NCBI GenBank assembly: GCA_014729995.1
Contig: WJIZ01000001.1
Location: 1 to 60,540, forward strand
Length of the DNA stretch: 60,540 bases
Direction of reading: 5' to 3'
DNA from: Candidatus Woesearchaeota archaeon
GTDB lineage: Archaea > Nanobdellota > Nanobdellia > Woesearchaeales > WJIZ01
Position numbers and translations under genes: made by a program. The notes beneath the pieces were generated by a model. It had not been told where the DNA came from. It saw only the letters and a program-made list of their open reading frames with translations, and made no database searches. The first letter of the stretch is position 1, and each line of letters opens with the position of its first letter. Shown in pieces: positions 51,905-60,412 of the stretch.

Positions 51905-52177
51905 TTACTGTTCACCCTTAGCCAGAGAGACAACAGAAACAGGGTATTGCTTTTTACAGAGCAGGCCGAGCTCATCTCCGGGTATTGAAAGGGCTGCCAG
52001 CGGCACATTGCCTATCCTGCAGTACCTTCCTATTTCTTTTTTAGCTTCTTCAGAAGCGCTTGAGGAAAGCCATACCTTTTCTGCCTTGTTTGCCCTAAGC
52101 TTTTTTAGCGCTAATTTAGCGCCCAGAGCAAGCTTTCCCTGCCTATGGTATTTTTTTATTTCTGCCAGTTCATCCAT
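51905..52177 (-). CDS. rpl30e: Ribosomal protein L30e
   Basis: A 90-aa L7Ae/L30e-fold protein: GKLALGAKLALKKLRANKAEKVWLSSSASEEAKKEI, then VPLAALSIPGDELGLLCKKQYPVSVVSL. The ATG at 52177 (MDELAE) was chosen; a GTG at 52186 would add three residues. It overlaps the rpoA2 stop by 8 nt. It sits between rpoA2 and nusA as in most archaea. Confidence 0.93.
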   Translation of the reverse strand: MDELAEIKKYHRQGKLALGAKLALKKLRANKAEKVWLSSSASEEAKKEIGRYCRIGNVPLAALSIPGDELGLLCKKQYPVSVVSLAKGEQ

Positions 52178-53324
52178 CCTTATCACTCTTTACTTTTGTT
52201 ATTAAGCTGGGCAGGCCGGTCCCTACAGGAACGGGCTGGTTTATCATCACGTTTTCAACCACTGCATTCAGCGGGTCTATCTCGCCAACAAGCGCAGCGC
52301 TTATGATGTGCCTTATCGGCGTTTCGAACGAAGCCCTTGCCAGGACAGATGACTTCTCTGAAACAACGCCATACCTTGTTATGCCCTTGATTGAGCCGTT
52401 GTTGCACATGGTGTCAGCCACAAGCATTATGTGCCTTATGTCTACGTTCAGGCCCTGGTTCTCTATCACCCCGTAAACCTCGTTGATTATTGCCTGCCGC
52501 GCAGCCTCTATGCCCAGGATATCCGCAACCTCAAATATGTTGTTTGTTATTGTCCTTGCAGAATCAACATAATCAAGCTTCAGGACGTCCTTGAGATTGG
52601 AGCCGGCTGTTATGATAAGGAACTCATTTTCCCTCTTTACCGGAAGCACCTGCTTTATGCCTTTTATGCCCTTGAGATGTATCTTCTTTATCTTTTCCTT
52701 GTCTTTGTAGAGATTGTTCAGGTTGATTTCTTTAGCCCGGTTCTTCAGTGTAATCTCGTCATCGCCCACCTTGATATTATACCCCTTGGTATACTTTTTC
52801 AGCGCATTCTGTATAGTTGTAATGGTCATTCCCGCAGCCCTCATCAGCTCCCTGTTCAGCTTGATGATTATGGCAAAGTCAACTATGTTTATCTGGAACT
52901 CTAAGACGATATCGTTTAGGGTTGTTTCCTTTATGGACAAGGCGATTTTCTTTATGTCCTTGCCCTGGGAATAGGGCTTTTCAAGGTGTATCTCCATCGT
53001 AGGCGTGCTGAGCGATTTTCTGCCATCAAGGATCTCTATTATCCTCGGCAGGCCCACTGTGACGTTCATTTCCGCCACCCCAGCGAAATGAAATGTATTC
53101 AGGGTCATCTGCGTGCCAGGCTCGCCTATGGATTCAGCGGAGATGTTGCCTATGCATTCTCCTGGAGCGACTTTAGACTCTTCGTACTCCTTAAGGGCCA
53201 TTTCCATGATTTCCTTCAGCTTGGACTTTGTTACATTTGGGGGCACATTATCCTTAATATTCTGCATTACGAGATTGGGCAGCTTATCCCCGTATTCCTT
53301 GTAAATATCAGCCATTTTTTTCAC
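52170..53324 (-). CDS. rpoA2: RNA polymerase subunit A''
   Basis: A 384-aa C-terminal part of the largest subunit. It includes KVAPGECIGNISAESIGEPGTQMTLNTFHFAGVAEMNVTVGLPRI (trigger loop and bridge region) and ends with SFETPIRHIISAALVGEIDPLNAVVENVMINQPVPVGTG. The split from A' is at the usual archaeal site. Its ATG directly follows the A' stop. An ATG nine bases later (MADIYKEY) is an alternative start. Confidence 0.98.
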   Translation of the reverse strand: MKKMADIYKEYGDKLPNLVMQNIKDNVPPNVTKSKLKEIMEMALKEYEESKVAPGECIGNISAESIGEPGTQMTLNTFHFAGVAEMNVTVGLPRIIEILDGRKSLSTPTMEIHLEKPYSQGKDIKKIALSIKETTLNDIVLEFQINIVDFAIIIKLNRELMRAAGMTITTIQNALKKYTKGYNIKVGDDEITLKNRAKEINLNNLYKDKEKIKKIHLKGIKGIKQVLPVKRENEFLIITAGSNLKDVLKLDYVDSARTITNNIFEVADILGIEAARQAIINEVYGVIENQGLNVDIRHIMLVADTMCNNGSIKGITRYGVVSEKSSVLARASFETPIRHIISAALVGEIDPLNAVVENVMINQPVPVGTGLPSLITKVKSDKDG

Positions 53325-55976
53325 CTAGGTAAGAGTCCTGATTATCCTTTTTACGTTTATTGCGCCGTTCTCTGACTTTGACACGTCTATGCTGTCTTCC
53401 CCATACTGGAACTGGATTATCTTTCCTGATGAGTCCCTTACAGTGAGGTCGTATTCTACTTTTAAATCCTGCATGGCATTTGACAGCCTCCTGTATAAAT
53501 AGCCTGATTTTGGTGTTCGCAAGGCAGTATCCATCAATGAATCCCTTCCTGTCATCGCCCCGAAGAAAAATTCCGCGGGCTTCAGGCCGTTCTTAAATCC
53601 GTGCGATATAAATCCGCGGGCTTCAGGCCTCAGGTCGCCTTTCCTGAAGCTTGACAATGTCCTTTTCAGGTAGCCCTTTTCTATCCTTTTTCCCCTCAGG
53701 GCCTGCTGGCCGACGCATGCAGCCATCTGGGCAAGGTTGATAAGGTTTCCCCTGGCCCCTGATACTGCCATTACCATTGTATGGCTGTCCTGGCTGGCAT
53801 ACTGTGCAACAAGCTCGCCTGCCTTGTTCCTTGCCTTATTGAGCAGTTCAAGAATCTTGAGCTCAAGCGTTTCTGCAGGGCTTTTTCCCGGAAATGCCTC
53901 AAGCCTGTTTTCCCGGAATGCAGCTATCAGGCTGTCCACTTCTGAATGGGCATTATCGAGTATGCCCTTTATCTTTGCCTTAGCTTCACCAGGAAGATCT
54001 GTATCGGAGATTGTCGTGGAGAAGCCATACCTGAGCAATACCTGGATGCCAAGCCGGAATATATTGCCAAGCAGCTCTATCGTTGCTGCTTTGCCATATT
54101 TCTTATGTATATTCCTCAGCAGCAAGCCGGAGCCTTCCCCAAGGTTGTTCCTGTCCATAACACCTTTTGTGAGCTTTCCGCTGTTTATTATGACCCTGTC
54201 GCTTCCGTCTTCATCTTTGAACTTGGAATGGCCTGTGAAATTGAAGTCAGGAGGCAGTATGGCAGAAAATACCTCTTTTCCGCTGATATTCTGCTTCCTC
54301 GGAAGGCTGGAGATATCGGTAATCCCTGCTGAGATTAACAAGTCTACAGCATCTTCCCTTGAAAAATCAAGCATCTTTGTGAGTATGTAATTGCCGGAGA
54401 TTGCATCCTGGATACAGCCTATTACGCTGAGGCCGTACCTTGGGGAGATCAGCTGGGTCTGGACTTCCATCAGGATTTCTGCCTCTGTCCTTGACTCTTC
54501 AGTCTGGGGAATGTGTAAATTCATCTCATCCCCGTCAAAATCAGCGTTATACGGGTGGCATACAGCGGGATTGAGCCTTAGTGTCTTGCCGGGCAGCACC
54601 CTGATGCGGTGGCACATCATCGACATCCTGTGCAGGGAAGGCTGCCTGTTGAACAATGCAATATCCCCGTCCATGAGATGCCTTTCTACTGTATAGCCTG
54701 GCTGTATCTCCTCTAAGGAAGCTTCTTTTGTCTCTTCTGTAATCTTTTTCTTCTTGCCGTCGGGCCTTATTATGTAATTAGCTCCCGGATATTTGCCCGG
54801 GCCGCGCTCGATGAATTTCTTCAAATGCTCTGTGTTCCACTCATTTACTTTCTCTGGAATGGTGAGCTTCATGGCCATAACCTTCGGAACGCCGACCTCG
54901 TTCAGCCTGAGCATGGGATCGGGGCTGATTACTGTCCTGGCGGAGAAATTTGTCCTTTTTCCTGCCAAGTTGTGCCTTATCCTGCCCTCTTTGCTCTTAA
55001 TCCTTTCGGTTATAGTCTTCAGCGGCTGTCCGGAGCGATGCCTGGCGGGCGGAAGCTGGGCTATATTATTGTCGAAGAATGTTGTGATATGGTACTGAAG
55101 CAGATCCCACAAGTCCTCTATAATAATTTCAGGAGCGCCTGCATTGATGTTCTCGAACAGCCTTTGGTTTATCCTTACTATGTCTCCCAGCTTATGGGTA
55201 AGGTCGTCTTCTGAGCGCTCCCCTGACTCCAGCGTTATGGACGGCCTCATGGTTACGGGAGGGATGGACATCACTGTCAGGACCATCCACTCGGGCCTTA
55301 CATACCTTGGGTTCATGCCGAAAAGGAACACATCTTCGTCTGGAATCTTTTCCAGCCTTACCCTCAGCTCTATGGGATTCAGGCGCTTCTCATTTTCGAG
55401 TATGGTTGTCGGCTTTTCCAGGCTTATCTTCTGTTGCTTGGCTTTGCAGTGGGGGCACTTGTTTATGGTCTTCAGGGAAGTGATTATTTTCCTGATATGC
55501 TTCCTCCTCGCCTCTATTCCTGACTCTTTTTCAATAGCGTCAAGCTCCTGCTTTGCTTTTGAGATCCTTTGCTGGGGAATCAAAACCCTGCCGCATTCCC
55601 TGCATGTGCTCTGCAGCATATTGTAGATAAGGTTGATGAACTTTACATGGATAACAGGCCTGGCAAGCTCTATATAGCCGAAGTGGCCTGAGCATTCCTT
55701 TAACTTAGAGCCGCATGTTTTGCATTTCAGCCCGGGATCTATCACCCCAAGCCTTATATCCATCAGGCCGCCGTCTACAGGATAGCCTTCCTTGTCGTAC
55801 AGCTCGGGAGTAACTACTTTAGCTGCGGCCATCCTCTTTATCATCTTTGGGGAAAAGACAGAAAACCTTATATTGCCGACTTTCTTGCTTACATAGGGCT
55901 CTGGCGCCTCTATCTTTTCCTCTTCCTGCTCTTCTTCAGATTTTTCCTCTTCCTTTTTTTCCTCTTCCTTTGCCAT
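53325..55976 (-). CDS. rpoA1: RNA polymerase subunit A'
   Basis: An 883-aa subunit. The active-site metal motif is NADFDGDEMN. The N-terminal zinc sites (CKTCGSKLKECSGHFG and CRECGRVL...CPHCKAK) and FGAMTGRDSLMDTALRT are present. The first ~28 residues are a Lys/Glu-only extension (KEEEKKEEEKSEEEQEEEK), unusual for this subunit; the normal start resembles VSKKVGNIRFSVFSPKMI. It lies 12 nt after B'. Confidence 0.98.
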   Translation of the reverse strand: MAKEEEKKEEEKSEEEQEEEKIEAPEPYVSKKVGNIRFSVFSPKMIKRMAAAKVVTPELYDKEGYPVDGGLMDIRLGVIDPGLKCKTCGSKLKECSGHFGYIELARPVIHVKFINLIYNMLQSTCRECGRVLIPQQRISKAKQELDAIEKESGIEARRKHIRKIITSLKTINKCPHCKAKQQKISLEKPTTILENEKRLNPIELRVRLEKIPDEDVFLFGMNPRYVRPEWMVLTVMSIPPVTMRPSITLESGERSEDDLTHKLGDIVRINQRLFENINAGAPEIIIEDLWDLLQYHITTFFDNNIAQLPPARHRSGQPLKTITERIKSKEGRIRHNLAGKRTNFSARTVISPDPMLRLNEVGVPKVMAMKLTIPEKVNEWNTEHLKKFIERGPGKYPGANYIIRPDGKKKKITEETKEASLEEIQPGYTVERHLMDGDIALFNRQPSLHRMSMMCHRIRVLPGKTLRLNPAVCHPYNADFDGDEMNLHIPQTEESRTEAEILMEVQTQLISPRYGLSVIGCIQDAISGNYILTKMLDFSREDAVDLLISAGITDISSLPRKQNISGKEVFSAILPPDFNFTGHSKFKDEDGSDRVIINSGKLTKGVMDRNNLGEGSGLLLRNIHKKYGKAATIELLGNIFRLGIQVLLRYGFSTTISDTDLPGEAKAKIKGILDNAHSEVDSLIAAFRENRLEAFPGKSPAETLELKILELLNKARNKAGELVAQYASQDSHTMVMAVSGARGNLINLAQMAACVGQQALRGKRIEKGYLKRTLSSFRKGDLRPEARGFISHGFKNGLKPAEFFFGAMTGRDSLMDTALRTPKSGYLYRRLSNAMQDLKVEYDLTVRDSSGKIIQFQYGEDSIDVSKSENGAINVKRIIRTLT

Positions 55977-55988
55977 GCTAAAAAACCT

Positions 55989-57791
55989 TTAGTATTTTGA
56001 TTTAAGGTTGAGCTTGGGGTATATGCCAAGGCTCTTAAATTCATCAAGTATGAGCTTGAAAGCGTAGCTGATCTCTATGTCGCTTATCTCTACATTATCG
56101 CCGCAGATTGCGCAGTAGCTCCTGTTCTTGAACTCGTCCCTTACAGCTATTAGGCCACAATTTTCACATACAGGCACTACAGTCTTGTCTGAGTCAAACC
56201 TTTCCTTGAGCAGCAATGAAGCCCCGTGCGCGACAAACGTATCCTTTTCCATCTCTCCCAGCCTTAGACCCCCTTCCTTTGCCCTGCCTTCTGTCGGCTG
56301 CCTAGTGAGCAGCTGGATAGGCCCGCGGGCCCTTGCATGAAGCTTGTTAGCGACCATGTGCTTGAGTTTCAGGTAATACATGTTGCCGACGTATATCTTT
56401 GCCTGCAGCCTTTCACCTGTCTCGCCGTTATAGAAGGTTTCTGTGCCGTTTTCCCTGAGGCCTGCTTCAAGGAGCTCTTTCCTCAGGCTTTCTTCGGGTT
56501 CGGCGTCAAATGTTGTGCCGTTGATGTACCTGCCGGACAATGAGCCTATTTTGCCGCCTACAAGCTCTATCAAGTGTGCTATGGTCATTCTGGATGGTAT
56601 GCCGTGAGGGGAGAATATTATATCCGGCACTATGCCCGAGCTGCTGAAAGGCATGTCTTCTGGGCTTGCGATAAGGCCGACAACTCCCTTCTGGCCGTGC
56701 CTTGACGTGAACTTGTCACCTATCTCGGGTATTCTTGAATCTCTTACGCGCACCTGTATCAGCCTGTTTCCTTCCTCGTTTTCCGTAAGCAAAACCGAAT
56801 CGACAACTCCCTTCTCGCCGTGCCTCAGGGAAGCTGAGCTTTCCCTTCTTGTGGATGATGCTATGCTGTATTCGTCCAGGGATGAAAGGAATCTTGGCGG
56901 AGATGTCTTGCCGATTATGACATCGCCCTCTTTGACTATGGCTTCAGGATAGATTATGCCGTCCTCTTCCAAAAACCGGTATTCCTTCTCTGACTTATAT
57001 CCCTTGACATCCTTGTCGGGAATAGATATTTCGTCAATAAGCCCGCCGGGATACCTAAGCTCTTCAGCTATGCTGGGCCTGTAATATGTGCTCCTGCCGA
57101 AGCCCCTGTCTATTGAGCCGCGGTTTATCACGATTGCGTCTTCCATGTTATAGCCCTTATAGCTCATTACCGCAAGCACTATATTCTGGCCGGCGGGATG
57201 CTCGTCGTATTCCCATATGTTGTGCATGATGGAATGTACGACAGGGCGCTGGGGATAGTGGAGTATGTTGACATCCATATCCAGCCTTACAGCATAGTTT
57301 GCTGCATAGAAGCCGATTGCCTGCTTCTGGTTTTTTGTGCCAGCATTGAGCCTTGTGCTCTGGTTGAAGTTTCCGTAAGGAACGAGGGAAGCTGCAAGCC
57401 CAAGCATGCTTAAAGGAGAAATCTCTAAATGGGTGTGCTCGGGAGTCAGTTCGTCATGGAAAAAAGCCACCAAGCAGTTCTCTTCCTCATTAGCGTCTAT
57501 ATACTCGATAATGCCCTGCTTTACAAGATCTGTCCAGGACATTTCATTGTTCTCGAGCTTTTTTATGTGCTCTTCTGTAAGAACTGGCCTGCCCTCTTTT
57601 ACGATTATCAGCGGCCTTTGCGTCCTGCCTTTCTGCGTTTCTATGTATATATCCCTTGTGGTCTCATGAAGGAACACGTTCATGTTAGTGGGAAAATTCC
57701 CTTTTCTTCTCTCTCCCTTAATCTGGGAGGCGAATTCTTCAGGATTTTCTATCCCGCCTATGAGTTTGCTGTTCATGTAGACTTCTTTCAT
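55989..57791 (-). CDS. rpoB1: RNA polymerase subunit B' (C-terminal half of B)
   Basis: A 600-aa protein covering the wall, hybrid-binding and clamp regions of the second-largest subunit. Signatures: GYNMEDAIVINRGSIDRGFGRSTYYR, DKFTSRHGQKGVVGLIASPEDMPF, and the C-terminal zinc motif CENCGLIAV...CAICGDNVE. The B gene is split into B'' and B', as in methanogens and halophiles rather than Thermococcales or crenarchaea. It starts 4 nt after B'' ends. Confidence 0.98.
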   Translation of the reverse strand: MKEVYMNSKLIGGIENPEEFASQIKGERRKGNFPTNMNVFLHETTRDIYIETQKGRTQRPLIIVKEGRPVLTEEHIKKLENNEMSWTDLVKQGIIEYIDANEEENCLVAFFHDELTPEHTHLEISPLSMLGLAASLVPYGNFNQSTRLNAGTKNQKQAIGFYAANYAVRLDMDVNILHYPQRPVVHSIMHNIWEYDEHPAGQNIVLAVMSYKGYNMEDAIVINRGSIDRGFGRSTYYRPSIAEELRYPGGLIDEISIPDKDVKGYKSEKEYRFLEEDGIIYPEAIVKEGDVIIGKTSPPRFLSSLDEYSIASSTRRESSASLRHGEKGVVDSVLLTENEEGNRLIQVRVRDSRIPEIGDKFTSRHGQKGVVGLIASPEDMPFSSSGIVPDIIFSPHGIPSRMTIAHLIELVGGKIGSLSGRYINGTTFDAEPEESLRKELLEAGLRENGTETFYNGETGERLQAKIYVGNMYYLKLKHMVANKLHARARGPIQLLTRQPTEGRAKEGGLRLGEMEKDTFVAHGASLLLKERFDSDKTVVPVCENCGLIAVRDEFKNRSYCAICGDNVEISDIEISYAFKLILDEFKSLGIYPKLNLKSKY

Positions 57792-57795
57792 TCTT

Positions 57796-59283
57796 TCACC
57801 AGGGAGTTTTCATTCCGAAATTTTTAAGAGATTTTATGATGCTTTCTTCATTGCTGTCCTTAGACACGTTAGCTAAAAGGGAAAGGTTTTTTCTAAGCCC
57901 TATGTTGGTTCCTTCGGGGGTTTCTATCGGGCACAGCCTTCCCAGATGGGTTGAGTGCAGCGCCCTTGCCTCGAAATTTTCCTGGGATGCGCTCAGCGGG
58001 GAGACTACCCTCTGCAGATGCGAAAATGTCTCCAGAAAATTCAGGCGCTGTATTCTCTGGCATACTCCCTTCCTGCCGCCGACCCAGTTGCCTGTCGCCA
58101 TCGCGGAGTCTATCCTCTGTGTCAGAAGCTTTTCCCTTATTATTGCCTTAATAGACGGGAATTTTCCCCGCTTTACGATCCTCTGAAAATTGTAAAGAAG
58201 ATCCCCGACCAGAACTTTGAAATTAACACGAAGCAAATCAGCCAGCAGGTCGCCGCTCAGCTTAAGCTTCTTGTTCATGTAATGGTCCTTGTCATCTATG
58301 GGCAGCTCACTGCTGCTTACCATTATATATTTTTTAATAAATTTGCACAGGTTATATGCCTTGTAGATCCTGTCCTTCGGCTCAATGCCAAGATGGGGCA
58401 GCAGGTACTTGTCCAGTATCTCTTTTGTCCTTTCCACCCTTATCTCCTTGGTCTGGGTAATGCCTATCTTTCTGGCGATCCTGTCGATAGCCTCTTCCTC
58501 GTCTTTTATATCGACGAACTGGTAGAGATTGACCAGCACTTCGTCGTATTGCTTATCTGAGCTTATGAATTTCATGATTTCTTCGTCCTTAAGAAGGCCG
58601 AGAGCTTTTATTGCTATGATTATAGGTATTCTCTTCACCCTTGTGAAAGTGAGGTAAAATATCCCGTCGCTAAGCTTCTCTAAAGTGTGTGGTATCTTGA
58701 ACGAGCCCCTTTCCGAGAATAATTTTCCCATATACTTGCTCGGCCCGGAGGAAGGCTTTTCAACCAGCATCCTGTTTGGAGCCAGGTCTTCTATGTGTAC
58801 GAGGACTTTTTCTGTCCCATTGATTATGAAATAACCCCCCGGGTCTTCGGGGTCTTCGCTTTTCTGGATAAGCTCCTCCCTGTTCAGCTTGGAGAGGTGG
58901 CAGTTGCTGCTCTTGAGCATTATAGGCAGGTTGCCTATCTGGGTTGTGAGGGATTCGCGCTGTACATCGTTAATGTGGGCGCTTACCTCAACATACATGG
59001 GGGCGGCGTAGGATATCTTTCTCAGCCTGGCTTCTGAAGGATAAATATTCCTCTTTGAGCCGTCTGCTTCGGTTATCTCGGGCTTTGTAACCCATATCTT
59101 GTCGAATTTGATCTTGAAAGTGTCTATGTTCTGCGGAATTATTGTGGGCTCTATGTACCTGTTTTCGTTTATAATGTTGTTTATTTCCTTATCTATAAGA
59201 TTGTTAAATGACTCTATGTCAGACTTAACAAAGCTGTGTGCCTTGAAATAGCTTTCTACCAATTGTTTTCCGTAATTATACAT
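57796..59283 (-). CDS. rpoB2: RNA polymerase subunit B'' (N-terminal half of B)
   Basis: A 495-aa protein with the protrusion, lobe and fork regions. Motifs: SDYFIINGTEKVLV-like FIINGTEKVLVHIEDLAPNRM, TGNWVGGRKGVCQRIQRLNFLETFSHLQRVVSPLS, and RALHSTHLGRLCPIETPEGTNIGLRKNLSLLA at the end. It starts 8 nt inside the rpoH stop region, which implies coupled translation. It pairs with B' to make one catalytic subunit. Confidence 0.98.
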   Translation of the reverse strand: MYNYGKQLVESYFKAHSFVKSDIESFNNLIDKEINNIINENRYIEPTIIPQNIDTFKIKFDKIWVTKPEITEADGSKRNIYPSEARLRKISYAAPMYVEVSAHINDVQRESLTTQIGNLPIMLKSSNCHLSKLNREELIQKSEDPEDPGGYFIINGTEKVLVHIEDLAPNRMLVEKPSSGPSKYMGKLFSERGSFKIPHTLEKLSDGIFYLTFTRVKRIPIIIAIKALGLLKDEEIMKFISSDKQYDEVLVNLYQFVDIKDEEEAIDRIARKIGITQTKEIRVERTKEILDKYLLPHLGIEPKDRIYKAYNLCKFIKKYIMVSSSELPIDDKDHYMNKKLKLSGDLLADLLRVNFKVLVGDLLYNFQRIVKRGKFPSIKAIIREKLLTQRIDSAMATGNWVGGRKGVCQRIQRLNFLETFSHLQRVVSPLSASQENFEARALHSTHLGRLCPIETPEGTNIGLRKNLSLLANVSKDSNEESIIKSLKNFGMKTPW

Positions 59284-59515
59284 TTACTACGCACCTATAG
59301 AATATTGACTCTCCTGCTGTAGGGCTTTGCCTTGTGATTTTTATGATGTCCCCTATCTTCACGTCTAAATCCTTGATTCCCGGATCTGTTCTTTTGATAG
59401 ACGGCAGGTCGAATACAGTGATATTATACTTATCAAGCAGCTCTTTCTTTTCCTTTTCACTCACTTTAGAATGTTTAGGAACCAGGATGTGTTTTTTTAT
59501 GTCGAATTTTGCCAT
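59276..59515 (-). CDS. rpoH: RNA polymerase subunit H (Rpb5 C-terminal homologue)
   Basis: A 79-aa protein: KHILVPKHSKVSEKEKKELLDKYNIT, LPSIKRTDPGIKDL, GDIIKITRQSPTAGESIFYRCVV. This is the conserved archaeal RpoH. The ATG at 59515 (MAKFDIKK) matches family starts; the longer frame to 59563 enters the repeat region near tRNA-Lys. It is the first gene of the polymerase operon. Confidence 0.97.
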   Translation of the reverse strand: MAKFDIKKHILVPKHSKVSEKEKKELLDKYNITVFDLPSIKRTDPGIKDLDVKIGDIIKITRQSPTAGESIFYRCVVNV

Positions 59516-59528
59516 TTTTGTCTCTTTT

Positions 59529-59627
59529 GTTCGAAGTGGAATGGGCCGTAGTGATTCCCACATAAGGGCAGTCTGCCCTTATCAACCCTCAAAGCTTCTC
59601 ACTCCGTTCGAAGTGGAATGGGCCGTA
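59529..59627. repeat. 22-bp direct repeat of the tRNA-Lys 3' end, with a 9-bp hairpin between
   Basis: The 22 bp at 59529-59550 recur at 59606-59627; the second copy includes the last 7 nt of tRNA-Lys. Between them ATAAGGGCA (59562-59570) pairs perfectly with TGCCCTTAT (59574-59582). A duplicated tRNA 3' end is what integration at a tRNA gene can leave, but only ~55 bp separate the copies. Confidence 0.7.
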
Positions 59628-59762
59628 TGGGATTCGAACCCACGACCCCCTGATTACTTCATAAGCATGCTATGGGGCACCGCTTTGAAATAAAAGTCAG
59701 GTGCTCTAGTTGCCCGCGAGCTTGCTTTGCTGCAAGCAGGCACCAGGCTGAGCTAACGGCCC
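59619..59762 (-). tRNA. tRNA-Lys(TTT) with two introns (D-loop 33 nt, 37/38 36 nt)
   Basis: Acceptor GGGCCGT/ACGGCCC with A73, T-arm GTGGG-TTCGAAT-CCCAT, anticodon stem CCTGA/TCAGG. Intron 1 (59710-59742) splits the D-loop: GCCT, bulge GGT, inner helix, GGGC, bulge AAC; excision gives AGCCTGGCTA between GCTC and GAGC. Intron 2 (59655-59690) is at 37/38: CTTT, bulge TAT, inner stem, GAAG, bulge TAA; excision gives the loop CTTTTAA. The mature length is 75 nt without CCA. Confidence 0.93.
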
Positions 59763-59775
59763 GTTTGAATAAAAA

Positions 59776-59888
59776 CGCCCCGGCCGGGACTTTCAGCCTG
59801 GCGATGGCGCCAAGTTATTGAACCCGGGTCGGAGCCTATCTGTGTAAGCTCGACAGGGCTCCATGATAGGCCACTACACTACCAGGGC
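59776..59888 (-). tRNA. tRNA-Asp(GTC) with two introns (37/38 13 nt, T-loop 27 nt)
   Basis: Acceptor GCCCTGG/CCGGGGC (one G-U) with G73, D-arm GTGTAGTGGCCTATCAT, anticodon stem GAGCC/GGCTC, T-stem CCGGG/CCCGG. Intron 1 (59838-59850): CTGT, bulge CGA, ACAG, bulge ATA; excision gives CTGTCGA. Intron 2 (59790-59816), between 59 and 60: TTCA, bulge ATA, a 7-bp inner helix, TGAA, bulge AGT; excision gives TTCAATT. The 13-nt intron is among the shortest possible. Confidence 0.93.
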
Positions 59889-59976
59889 ATAATTCTGCTT
59901 GGGAGACTGAGTGCAGCGAGTGTCCCCCCACTTTTGCCAGCTTTTTGAAAAAGCCAGGGTGCTACACCACCAGGGC
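59889..59976 (-). other. tRNA 5'-half-like fragment with no 3' half
   Basis: Starting at 59976 the minus strand reads GCCCTGGTGGTGTAGCACC, an acceptor strand plus D-arm start as in archaeal tRNAs with GTGGTGTAGC. A hairpin GCTTTTTCAAAAAGC and a G-run follow, then tRNA-Asp begins. No anticodon arm, T-arm or matching CCAGGGC is found. It is either a tRNA pseudogene or a separately encoded 5' half. Confidence 0.5.
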
Positions 59977-60109
59977 AGTTTATGACATTAATGTTCCTAT
60001 AAAGTATCTTGAATTGTATAAACCTAACTAATAGAAACATTAATATCCATTTCCTTGAGTATTTTGAAACTATTTTTAAAGGTTTCGGTTGAAAATTGTA
60101 AAAATAGTG

Positions 60110-60412
60110 TTATTTAACTTCGTAGATGCCTTGCTGTTCTTTGACATCTATGATTTTAGGCCTTTTCTTTGGCTTTTTCTCTTTTCTTGCAGCTATTTTT
60201 ATCTTTACTCTATTTTTAGGCTTGAGAAGTGAGGAGATTGTTTCGACTGAGCCTGATATGAATAAGAACACGCTTATTATAATGAGGATAATGCCTATTA
60301 TTAATAAGGGGAGCCCTATAGGAATGAAGATGATTGAAATAGTCAATAAAAGTCCAATTATTATAAGGAATACAGAGATTATGAACAATGTTATCCATGG
60401 TATGACAGCCAT
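60110..60412 (-). CDS. Small two-helix membrane protein with basic tail
   Basis: A 100-aa protein. Residues ~5-60 are two very hydrophobic, Ile-rich membrane helices (LFIISVFLIIIGLLLTISII and a second IIGIILIIISVFLFISG). The remaining 40 residues are Lys/Arg-rich (KNRVKIKIAARKEKKPKKRP) and should face the cytoplasm. No family is recognised. A CTTTTTAAACTT box on the minus strand at ~60430-60441 lies close upstream. Confidence 0.6.
   Translation of the reverse strand: MAVIPWITLFIISVFLIIIGLLLTISIIFIPIGLPLLIIGIILIIISVFLFISGSVETISSLLKPKNRVKIKIAARKEKKPKKRPKIIDVKEQQGIYEVK

Noticed and set aside
52431-52904. 157-aa plus-strand ORF inside rpoA2
   Set aside because: Antisense to a conserved polymerase gene, without promoter or domain; typical shadow frame.
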